This document shows, piece after piece, positions 35,750 to 47,762 of a stretch of DNA of 64,000 bases (position 1 is its first letter; every line of letters begins with the position of its first letter). Position numbers and translations under genes: made by a program. This DNA is from Chrysopilus asiliformis (taxonomy: Eukaryota > Arthropoda > Insecta > Diptera > Rhagionidae): NCBI GenBank assembly GCA_964034945.1, contig OZ035961.1, positions 18,739,243 to 18,803,242 on the forward strand, in the 5' to 3' direction. Under the pieces are notes generated by a model, which saw only the letters and a program-made list of their open reading frames with translations, did no database searches and had not been told where the DNA came from.

Positions 35750-38700
35750 CTAATCACTATACACATTTAGCATTCGCTTATCTTTGGGCTGATTACAATT
35801 AACCTTGTTAGCTAACGTTGTCTTATCACTAATATTGTTATTGAAATCGTCATCTTTAACCACCTTCTCTAGCCTGTCCATCATCAATTTGTTGACTTGC
35901 TGTTTGCCAACAATGTATTTGCTAAGGGCATGATCTGTGGTGTTATTATTATTGTCGATATCCTCCATGACACAGCTCTCCTCATAAGGAACTTCCTCGT
36001 GATGATGATGATGCATGTGGTGGCTTCCATCACCAGTTCTTAGGACCCTATTTTTGATCATTTCCTCGCTAGCATATCGACGATCGTACACAGCACCGTA
36101 ACCCGCAAAGAAATCAATGATTTTTGTTGTCAAATTCAATGGCATTCCCAATTCAGCAGCCCTGTAATCGAAGGGGAAGGTGTGATGGTAGTTGTGCCAT
36201 CCCTCACCACCAGCAACGAAGGCCACGAATTTCGACTCAACCGGCAACATGGATCTATAATTTTTGAAAGTAGGTAATAAAAATTCATTAATACGAAAAA
36301 AATATATATATTGGGTATTATTAAACTTACTTATCGTATGGTTTGTTTCCAAAAATATGTGCTACGCTATTGACTGACCAGGTAAAGTTCAACTGTAGCA
36401 CAGTTCTGGCAAAGTATGTTGCGAACAGAGCTAAGATTGGATTCTCATTCCACACCAAGATTGGTATCGATGTTGGAATTAAAATTGTGAAAATGGTGTA
36501 CAATGTTTTGTAGTATCTGAAAAGTTGTTAAAAATATAAAGTTAGAAAAGGGGTATTTTAGAAAATTTTTAAAAGTTTTGAAAAATTTGTTAACATGAAA
36601 AATTGAAGTAGAATTTTCCGAATCTTGAATAGGAAATTTTATCATTTATTTTATTCTCATGGTAAAACTTTATATGAGATATCGAAAATGCCATTGTATT
36701 TTCAAATTCAAAAACTTATAAAATATTTCTCAAAATAATATCAAATAAATCTCACGAGCAAAAAAAAAATACCTAACGCTTCTTCCGCTAATATGAAAAT
36801 TAATTTAAACGCGAATCAACCAAAAAAAGAAAATTTATTAACAACTGTTCAATGATGAAGGTTAAGGTTGTGTGTTGAATTCGTGCCTTCAAGCAAGCAT
36901 TGAAAGAGCATTCCATAAATGAAAATTCAATGATGAACTTGACACTGTTATCCTAAGTTATTAGCATAGGATTCGGAAGTAGGTACATAATAAAATTCCG
37001 CTTTAGTAGATTATCATTAATTATCATAATTTGATATTTAAAAAGATATGATTTTCGGTAATATTTTTGATATTTGACAAACATTTGATTATAAATTTTG
37101 TCAGTTATTTAAATTCCATAGACATGTTCAAACAAGGGTTTTTTTTTATAGAAAATATCAAAACATTATTTTTCATAAAATCGCGTGTTATAATTTTTTT
37201 CTCAGCATAACACAGATGAAATTTTAATAAAATCCATTTTAAATTTTTCATTCTAGACATCATCTCAATTTCATCACTGTTGTCAAGCCCAAAAAAATTA
37301 ATCTATGCTCAGACTTTATCAGAAAATGTTTTGCTTTCAAATACATAACTTAAGACACATATTTAAATGTTAAACGAGATATAATATCAAACTACTTTAC
37401 GTCGCTGCGACTTTTCATAAAATTTGCATTTAAACCAAAAAGATTTTTTCGATAATGAAGTTGAAACACGTTTTGTGAGCCGGAAGAACACTGAGATGAT
37501 TGAAGAAAGGCCTTTAAACAAAAAAGGAAAATCGTTCGTCTTTGTCCACCTGTCAAGATCTCTTTCAAGAAAATTAAGATTTTTACTTCATTGAAGCAAT
37601 GTAGGTAAAACAACAGTTGCATCGGCCGTTTTTAGAAAATTATAAAATAGGAAGCAATGCCCAATTTAAATTTGCGAAACATGTTTTTAAAACCTCTTCA
37701 TAAAAAATATAAAAATAAACAAATGTGACCTTAACAAAACTTACTTCTTTTGGAACATAATCCAAGGATCGGCTTCCATGTCGCTCATATCGATTTTCTT
37801 ACCGAACTCGATTACCTAAATGAGATTAGAATAATAAATTAGTTAACATATTTATATATTTTCAATAAAAAAAAAGAATCTCGATTGAATGTGGGCTAAA
37901 CAGTGAAGGCTTGATAAATCACACAGTATTTGAATTTTAGTTAAATTTTTAAAAAGTTGTATATTTTAATGCAAACTGAATTCATCCGAAAATTTCGTAA
38001 AAATGATTTTAAATTTTTTTTCTTTAAATTTAATTAGCGAAATAAAAATCTATTGAATCAACATCAGAAAAATTATCAAACTGTTCAACACTCTCAATTA
38101 ATAAATATTCTGTAATTCACTGTGAAGTATTTTTCTTTTCAAAATACAAAAATAATTTACTGAAAAACCTCAGCTGGTTAAACAGCAAAATATTTGATAG
38201 TTCGGTCTTATTTCTAGAAGAATTACATTTCTTGATACCGATTTTCATGAAATTTTTTCATCATCAAAAAATAAACTACATACAGCCAAGGGGAGTAATT
38301 AAAATGAATTAAAATCACCTTTGGATGTTTTTTTGACATCAGCCAACCAATATGCGAGAAGAAGAAACCTCGAGTAGCATTATGTGGATCTGCATCAGTG
38401 TCGGAATATTTGTGATGTTGTCTGTGATCACGAACCCAAACGTACAAGCAGTTCTGTAAATTGTTTATAATTTATGTCAACTAATATTCTTAAGCAATTT
38501 TATTAAATAAATAGTTAATTACCTGGCCAGCCATTGTATGAAGCCATAAGAGAAGTACTTTCAGCCATGTCTTCGCTTTGAATGTCCGATGTGAGAAAAG
38601 TCGATGCGCGCCCATTGTAACACCCATACCACTAGCAACCGTCAAGAAGACGACTGTAATTTAAAGAAAAACAAACAATAAAATAAGAAAAAAATCTGTT

Positions 38701-39158
38701 CTATTCTAATGTAAAATATAAATTAATTTAAAATTGAATTTTGATAACTTACAATATAAGGATGTCCTAATATCAGTTAATCCCAAAGCCATCACCACAA
38801 CTCCAATAAGGCCGGCAAGATGAAGGTAAAGGAAACCAATGGCATTGAACCAAACAATTTTCCGCTTAAATGTTAAATCGGTTCCGATTTGTGATGGCAA
38901 TATTGGTTCATTTGTTGGCTTATCTTTATCGACATCAGTCAATTCTTCTACCTCTTTTTTAATATTGTTCATATTATTGTTGTTATTATTGTTATTATTA
39001 TTATTATCGAATGTTATAAAATTGGAAGGTACAGTTCGTCTGTGAATTTTTTGTTTTTCAGATTCTTCATCGGAAAAGCCTCGTTTGATTGCGTCTTCAT
39101 TTGAAATTTCCTCCGTACGTCTACGGCTAATTAAATTTGTTTCAGCTTCAGCGCCCAT
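35750..39158 (-). CDS. Acyl-CoA delta-9 desaturase with extended termini
   Basis: Six coding exons on the minus strand: 39158-38753, 38653-38523, 38453-38319, 37815-37745, 36516-36331 and 36254-35750 (477 aa). It is a membrane enzyme of the ER that introduces a cis double bond into fatty acyl-CoA using two irons. The histidine boxes are all present: HRLFSH (152-157), HRQHH (189-193) and HNYHH (330-334), plus the NSVAH motif before GNKPYDK. Hydrophobic segments lie near residues 105-130, 165-178 and 255-300. At 477 aa it is about 100 residues longer than typical insect desaturases: a charged N-terminal tail with a poly-Asn run (about residues 52-62, from an AAT/AAC repeat) and a C-terminal tail with HHMHHHHH after TGDGS. 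An acceptor just upstream of the ATG (TTTCCAG near 39170) implies at least one 5' UTR exon further right. The specific orthologue was not determined. Confidence 0.92.
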
Positions 39159-39171
39159 TTTTTTTAAATCT

Positions 39172-42100
39172 GGAAAAAAAGTTTAAAAAAAAATTTTATG
39201 AGTTTATGTTGTTTGATTTTTTTTTATCAGAATTTTTCAATTTTTTTCGCAATCACATGAAAAAGAAAAGTCTCTGTCGTTTAAAGTCAGTGCCACAAAA
39301 AACTCATGCTACCAAGTGTAATTTGTCGGATATTTTATCTCACAAAATCTCAACTTAAGGTCTCAGTATTTCAATTGTTTTGTTTTGTTGAAAAACTGTT
39401 TAAAATTTTAATTTTTATAAATTCCAAAACTTTAAAATGCAAATAGTATATCTCCTTGTGTAGAAGTTTGCAAATAAAAATAACAGTTTTGAAATTATTT
39501 CTTTTACTAAATATTTTCAATAGCAATTCGATATTAATTCAAAAAAGAAATATTTAAATTATATCAACAATGAAATACTATAAAAGTGCTCCTAGCGATT
39601 AGCCTTCACCCAATTAGTCATCGGAAATTTGTCGAGAGTACTCGAAATCCCCCAATTTACCCACACCTAAATACTATAATTATGGACATGTCCTTAAAAC
39701 TTAAAATCACGTTCGTTTTATGTAATACTTGAAACAATTGTTTACTATGCTTCTATTTAAGTTACTGTTCAAGTACAATCGAAACGAGATACATATATAA
39801 AAATTGAATCGTTTCAAGGTGAAAATAAAGAAATAAACTTTTTTTTTCTTGGTTTTCATCTTCGACGATTTTTGTACTACGATTGATTCCACTTGAGACC
39901 CTGGTCTAATTGACTCGTCTACCTGGCTTCCATACCTAGACAATCAATTGTATTTTTTTCTTATTGGACGCTCGTTTCTATTGGCAAGATCACATACTAT
40001 GTTAAGCGCTGTCCATTCTGCACAAAACTCTCAAGTTCATTCAAGTTTTTTTTTTTTCATTTAGTGGTAAAAAAAAAATTAGTTACGTAGTTGGCACATT
40101 GATTCACAATTCCGGAAGATCTCGGTTCCACATACCGGTTAATCTGTACAGGTAGTAGTTAATCAGTAAGCGCGGTGATCGTGTTTATAAAAATCTTCAT
40201 CGATCAATCGATCTAATGTTGAAAAGCTTTGGGGGTTTCTGGGACTCCACGAAAGTCTTCGACGCGAGATATTCAATGACTTTTGGGAGTTACCTCATCG
40301 AGGTATGCTTCTTTTTTTACTAACAGTTTTTGACCCCGCATCGATCAATGATCGTGTCTACTGCTGTGCTATTCATTAAGTTATATGTATAAAAAAAATC
40401 ATCAGCACTCTTAACCGGATAAAATGTTAAATTTATAAAAACCAAATATCGGACAGATATGAAAAAACGATAGATACGAAATGATCGTGTTACAAATTTT
40501 CAAGATCATCGAATTGAGGATATCTGGGAAAGTGCCGGAGTTATATAGGAAGTGATCACGGAGCATCAAACAGATTTAGTTGATTTGTAGCTAATTTTGG
40601 CTGCGAGCCAACAATTTAGGGGGCAATGAAATCAACATTGGCTTGAGGTCAAATGCTGAAGCTGTCTGGAGATTTTTTTTTGCTTTCTTAATAATAGTTA
40701 CACATTAGACATTGATCGATGCCAAAAAAATTAACTGAAAATGATGACCAAAAAATGAACTTTATTATAATCCAAAAAAAACTCGGTTAATTAATGGTGT
40801 TAGCCATTCCAGGAAAATTGTATTTTAATATGGGGCCAATGTTTATTAGCTTCCTGAATTGACAGTTATTTTTTTCCTTTGATGAACTTGTTATGCTAAA
40901 CACAAATAACAGACACTTTAACGGTTTTTCGTCCAAATTCTGGCCAATTATAGATTTTACAATTTCTTTTGAGGAAATGTATAAAAACGATTTTTTTTGT
41001 TCCTGAAACCCATATTAAAATGTTGTTTCAGGGGCAAATTATACAAAAATGGGTTTTTTCACACAGATGTTCCTAAGATTTTAATCACGCGATTAACGTA
41101 TTTCAAGAAACAATGTTTTTTTTCTGATAAAATTTCGAGCAGAGTTATTTGAGCTTTGAATCAGAACATAAAAACGAGCATTTCAACGAATACTTCCTAG
41201 TTTGGTTCCATGTATTTTTTTGTGAAGAACGCCTTTGAAGGAGAAACCAAGAAAACACTTTATCAAAACCTAACGATTATTTTTTATTCTTTTGCTATAT
41301 TTCATTTTTACAAAGAAAAAAATCGATTATGCTTAAATTTTGAAACTTTCTAATCGGGTGTTTTACAAGGTTTTGAAATTCAGTGAACACATTTAAAGAA
41401 CAAAAAAAAACACAAAAGACCTAGAGATCAGACCCTCATATTAAATGTGACCATCAACAAATACAGAAAACATAAAAAATATAAAATTATAGAAATATTT
41501 TTTATTCAATCATTGTGATTGCATTTTTGATTGAAGTTATTGGATTGAAGGATGACAATAAAGGGTCAAAGTAGGATACAAAAAAAAATAAATGTTCTTC
41601 TTCAGGGTGAAGTTTTTTATTTTAAATTAGATATTTGTTAAGACGGCTAATCAAAGAAATAAACATTCAAAAAAATTATAACATATTGGATCTAAATCGG
41701 AAAGTAAATACAGCAAGATTGTATTACATCTGCGATCAGCTAAAGATCAAAAGATAATACTGGATGTTGAAATTATAATAAAATCTATAAAATACTTCTA
41801 GAAAAAAATTCTTGAATACAAGATACTTTTTTCTATAATTCATTAGTTTTTAAAATATAAATTTTAAAAAGTTCATCGGCCAATAGTTTATTAGCAGTAA
41901 CTAAAAAATCTTGTTGACGAAAAAAATCGAAATCATTGTTATAATAATTGATAGAACATTTGAACTATTAGATTTAGTTCTGTAGCTACAAGAGTATTTG
42001 TCAGTTAATTAAACTGTCTACAGTATTTGGCGTAACTGCGAAATCAATGGCGTAACTACGAGTTCAATGGCGTAACTACGGACTTTAAGGCCCTGCGGCA

Positions 42101-45100
42101 AAATTTTATAAGCCCGAAAAAAATTAAAACTCTAGTAAAATTCTCTTTCGCCGAAAGAAAAGTAAAAATATTTTTCTAAAAAATTAAGAACAAAAAATAA
42201 ATAGTTTAGAATAAATAAGCGTTTCACCAGTTTTTATGAAGCACAGATTTTTACAGAAAACCTCAAGGTAATTGTCGACTCATGTTAAAATACTTTTGTC
42301 ATTTACCTAGTTTTAAGTCATTTGAAGCATCTTAAATTTCAAACTAGAATTTTGAAGGCTAGTGTGATTCAGAATAAATTAATATTTAAAACAGTGCATT
42401 GGTCTCATCAGGAAATGTCTATCAATAGAGGAAAATTCGTTATTATAAGTCAAGGTAATTTCTTTTAAACTGCTATTATATTTAATGTCATTAGTTTTTA
42501 TTACAAAATATTTTATGATCTTTTTTTTTGACAAGACACTTAGTTATGCACTTAAAAATGATACTTCAATTCCAACATTCAAAGTTTATTTCCTGTATTT
42601 TTTTGCAATCACAAAAAAATTTTGTTAAAATAAATTTTTGTTATTACAGAACTTTTGTGTAAAATTCAGTGTTTCGTTGTAATTTTACAATTCCGATAAT
42701 ACTAAAATCGTAGAAGGGATCAAAAGTGACATGATGCATTCAACATGGTGAACTTGATTGAGATTGACACGAGTTCTTTTATTATTTCTTTGGTTTTCTT
42801 TTATTTTAGTTTATAATATTTAAAAAATAATAAAGTAGGTACGGTGAGTTTCGTTGTTTGGAAAAAAAATTATACAGTGAAAGCTCCGTTTTCGTACACC
42901 TCCCATAGGTAGAGAGTTGCCTTAAACGATCACATTTCCACGATTTAATTTGTAAATCCCATATTAAAAGAGTTCTGATAAACGGACACGGACAGTGTTC
43001 TGTTAAATGTTTGACATAAGGAAAGAAATTGCTAAGCCAAAATGAAAATTCTTTTCTATTTGAGCCAGTTTTATTTAGGAAAAAAGTAATGTTGTAAAAC
43101 TACAGGCTAATTGTAATTTTACAATATTGAGATGTAAATTTACATTAGCTGAAATTTTGATTTTACAACACTATCTTGCAGTTTTTTACATAACAAATGC
43201 GTAATTTCGATTTACACTTCGAATTGTAATTTTACACTTGGGTAAGTAATTTTACATACGAGATATACTTTTATAACAATCAAAGTTGGCACAATTGAAT
43301 GTTGTAATTATTTTTAACTGTGTATTTTCTTATCTACTGATGTTCATACAGGACATTTCTATTGTAATAATGGGTAGTTTGAAACCGATGACATGATGTG
43401 CATTTAGTTTTTTTTTTCTGGTGTTAAAATTGGAAACAATATTAAACTAGATTTTCTCTGGAACCCATAAACTGTAAACATTTAATATATTCGTAAAATT
43501 AAAAATGAACCAAATTCCTCATAGTTAGGTTTTAATGTAAAAAAATTGACCTACATTGTATATCTATGTTCTTAGAAATTACAGTGATTTTCATTTGTTC
43601 AAATTACTATCAATTTTCTCAAGCGGTGGTCAATAATAATGATTGCAGACATTGATCAGACGAGGCTAACTTCTTGCTAAGGTCAATAAATGTATAGACA
43701 GCTAATTCTTGCAAATCTATTTGTGGATATACATTTATAGGTCTTACAACTTTAATTTCTGTTGTGATTTACTTGTGCTCTTGAACTATGATTTATGCAA
43801 TATATCATATTTTTTAATAATATATGTTATTTTAACGAGAAATCTTCACAACTTTTTTAATTTGTTTATATTTCTTTCAATCATAGAAATGTCATATATA
43901 TATGTGTTATATCTATGTTATATAATCGGGCATTAATTTAAATCTGAAAATTCATTATTATATATAATGGTCCTTCCGGAATTCAAATGGTACAATTTTG
44001 TTAAGTTTTGCCGGACAGTTTTTTATGAAAAAAATAAAAGTAAATATTTTTTCTCGAAGATCAAGGGCAACTAATGTTTCTTCAAAAGAAACCAAACAAA
44101 AAAAATAAATTTCCTTTATTTACTAAAGTAATATTTGATAGGGCGTGACACATAAATATTTTTGTGTGAAATTTAGAACGGAAAGCCGACATGAAGTTCA
44201 ATTTTAAGTCAAACATCAAACTTCAATATTGTATTTTCAAATTTTTGGATGGAAAAATGTAAAATATTCAGTGAGGGAGAAAAAATTATTTGCCCAATAA
44301 AAATCACCAAACCATGGAGACCTTGTCGATTGATTTCAGCACGATTTTTTTTTTTGTATGAGAAGTAGAGGAGAAGAGTTTTGTGTTTGCTTAGATCTTA
44401 TTAGCTTTTGCACTATTACACATATACTCGGCTAAAATCTATCGAAACGACCATAAAACCATGAGATCACTCACATTTAGTGTAATTACTTTAACACCAA
44501 AGGAGATACATTCAAGAAATTGAGAAATTTGGAAACAAAAATCAACTGCAAAAGACCTTCGATCGTCGATAGAACATAAGAAATAAATTTCCACTTTTAT
44601 TGGGGGGTTTTTTTTTGTCAAGGAGTTTCAAATATTTATGAAGACCATAACAATTGAACCCATTCAATATTTTAGCTTGCTTTAAGCGAAAACAAAAAAG
44701 TTATTAATAAACTAACTCTGTTAATTTTCTAACTTGATGAATTCTAAACACCTTAATATTGGTACGTTCCGCGTTGACTTGGTTGAGGTGCGTCAATCTA
44801 AATTATTATTAGGTGAACTTATGTCGATTTCACGGGAAAATTTACAAAGCACGTCATAAAAATCAAATGTGTTGGTAAGCAAGCAGCCTTCAGAGTTTCC
44901 GAATATTGAGTCAACCATGATTCTTTTGCTTTATTTTTGGCTTTCGCAAGCCTACGAAACATATTTCTAGTTGCGGTCAATTTGAATGGTATTGAAGATT
45001 TCCAAGAACAAACAACGTGGACTTTGACGTCTTGAGGTCCACGTAGCTCCATATGTGTATAAAAATGCAGAATTTGATTGTGTGTTTAAAACGATACTGT

Positions 45101-47754
45101 TTTATTGATTTAAGCATAAAAGAAAACCTTAGCAGTTATGTGACAAAATCTTTTAACCCAAAAACGTTATCGTGTGTTTGTATGTCTGTACATAATTTTT
45201 AAATTATATAATCATTTGAAACACTGTTCTTAACACTTTCATTCCAGTTTGTCTGCTCTAGAGGACAAATTATAATTTTCAGGTGCGAAAAGGTATAGTT
45301 GATAAATATTGGTCTTTTTTGTGCAGGCAATGAAACAATATCGGTGTTTAGTCTTCGAGCTCTTTATTAGATCTGAGATTTTAGAATTATCGAATGCTGT
45401 AATCAGCTATTTTCAATCGCATTTAAATCGCTTATATATATAGACTAACATATAAATATAATGACGAAAGTCTAGATTTGAAAAAAAAACATCTCCCGGG
45501 ACTGAAAGGGCTAATGGATTCTTAATGCTTTTGAAGAATAGCTTTATGAAATTTTGAACTTGATTTATAGAAAAAGATTCGAGATTTTAATATTAATTTT
45601 AAGTGACTAATGTTATTTTTTTAAAACCGAAAAGGGACCAATGTTTTATTGAGAGTTTGTAGGATCATTTTTGTAAGTCAAAATGTTTTTATTCTAGAAG
45701 TTGCCCCCTTTGTTGCCGGGTTAAAAATATTTCTATACTTTTTAGAAATAACAAAAAAAGCTTTCGAATTAAAAAAAAATATCAAAATCGGTCCAGCAGA
45801 ACTTCATAATTGAAGATGTTAGTAATATATCTTACATTGATATGTAACATATAATAGATAAGACCCGATCGCCACCCATTATAATACGGAATTTTTATGT
45901 ATCATATTTTTATGATTACACAACCTGTGTATAAATTTTTAATTGAACCGGTTCCGCGAAATTTCTCAATTTCATATTTTCCAAATTTAAAATCTATCTA
46001 AACTCTTATACATTTTTAAGCAAGCTTTTTGAGTAAGGAGCCGTTTTTGACAAACATGTTTTTAATTACTTTTCCATCAAATAACTTAATATTTGATAAC
46101 AAAAAATTATCGATTGGCACATTTTCCAAATAACATAGTGTAGTAAAATTTTTTTATTTATAAAAGAATTACCAGTTTTTGAAGAATAAATTCAAGGAAC
46201 AAAATCGGTTACAGATATCGTTTTCATTAAAATCCGGTTCCAATCGGTTTCAAGTCCGAATTAAGCATCTAAGATGAAAAGTTCGATCACAAAAATCGGA
46301 TTGGCACATTTCAAAACATGAATATTAAAAAGAATTTAAAATTTGACACGTTTATGTGTAGAGTCTGTAATTTGCATGAGCCTTTCCGTGATCGTGTCAT
46401 GAAAAATTATGATTCAAAGACAAGCGGGACCACTGATTTGCATAAAAATACAATAGGATATTTACATCAGTAACAATTGCATAACTTTTCTACTTTAGTA
46501 CAAAAAATATTTCTACTAAAAATATACTTCCAGTTTTTTCAGCTAGGAAATTATAATTTTATGTTAATATATTGGTATAAATAAAGTTGAAATTGTATTC
46601 GAACTGATGCAGTTCCTTGTTACTAACTCAGTTTAAAAATTAAATCATGCTTTGCGATTTTCTTAAGAAAAGTTTACGAAAATTACAGAAACTGAAAATG
46701 GTTGTCCATTGCGGTTCTAATATTTGAAACAAGGAATATGATACATAAAACCAAAATTGGATTTGATTTAAAATAATAAAAAGAAAAATGAAATGAAGTT
46801 CTCAAAAATTCTATCATTTTTATTCAAATATTTAACCAGAAAAACTGGCCAGTGTGTTATGAAAAGATAACTTGATCTTGCGTTCTTGCTTTGAAGAGGA
46901 AAACTAAAAAAAATTGCTTGACGAAATGCAGACGCTTTAAATGTTTATTAAGTTTACTCAATTTTTTTCAATTCCACATTAATAAAATTTCTATGTTTGA
47001 TTGTTCTTTTTGTTTTTAGTTATATAAAAAATCGTTAGCAAATTACTTTAGCAAATATTAATTATGATTGAAACTGAACCAATTTAAAAAAAAAAGAAAT
47101 CTCATAGAAATAAAATTAAAAAATACACCATTAGTAAATTAAATAAATTTTTGTTCAAAATATTAGATCAAAAAATCTTTTTGTACTACATGGAGGCAAA
47201 ATTTCTTAAAATGATTTAAATGATAGTCCTTCGAGTTGAAATTAAATCACAAACACTTGTAATTTTTTAATTCTTTTTGAAAAATATAAAAAAAATTAAA
47301 AAAATTGAAAGCACTCACAAATAAATTCACTAGTGTTGATGATTAAATAAATAGATTGTTTGTAGATCAGCTGGTAATCCAATTAATGTAATCCTTAAAT
47401 CCGTATATGTAGGTAAAAATGTCTTCAGTTTAAGAAGGCACTTTTTTCATTAAAAAAATAAATTTTTGTGATAAGTTTTTATCAAGCACAGTAGCACATG
47501 TTTAATTGTTTATTTATGTGAAAATATCCTTTTCCAATTTATTAATGTATAAAATCACTTTTTAACAAAAATATTTTGATTGGGCACTTGGAATAAAATT
47601 AAGATTATCCTCGATCCGTTTAGTTCGAGTGATCACCGGTAACTCAATCAATAAGCCTCGAAATGTTTAGTTTTAAATCCTTTATAAAAGACAAGAATCA
47701 CCAAACAATCACACGATCGATTGAATGTTAGTGGTCTCGACCGACGACAATTCT
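39172..47754 (-). other. Possible long 5' UTR intron of the desaturase; no coding gene seen
   Basis: If the TATA box at 47755-47762 belongs to the desaturase, this span would hold the first non-coding exon (right end) and a long intron. It is AT-rich with no credible protein gene. It contains a 20-bp tandem repeat (42029-42088), a pogo-like end fragment at 42880-43010, a cluster of GTAATTTTACA motifs (42678-43256), and a small GC-balanced island (44740-45060). The link to the desaturase is inference. Confidence 0.3.
42029..42088. repeat. 20-bp tandem repeat, three units
   Basis: Units beginning GGCGTAACT at 42029, 42049 and 42069, with consensus GGCGTAACTRCGRRNTCAAT; the third unit is more diverged at its end. 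Confidence 0.85.
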
Positions 47755-47762
47755 CTTATATA
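47755..47762 (-). promoter_or_regulatory. Candidate TATA box (minus strand)
   Basis: TATATAAG read on the minus strand, followed about 30 bases downstream by ACATTCAATCGATCG, a plausible start-site region. The surrounding 47640-48120 is distinctly more GC-balanced than its neighbours. The nearest minus-strand gene downstream is the desaturase, 8.6 kb away. Confidence 0.35.

Noticed and set aside
35750..36352. Desaturase last exon starting at 36352
   Set aside because: The part from 36352 to 36255 includes the end of exon 5 in another frame and an intron with a proper acceptor; the splice model gives the conserved GNKPYDK junction.
44819..45052. 77-codon minus-strand frame in a GC-balanced island
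   Set aside because: Composition is suggestive, but nothing identifies it as a gene. It may be an exon or a regulatory island.
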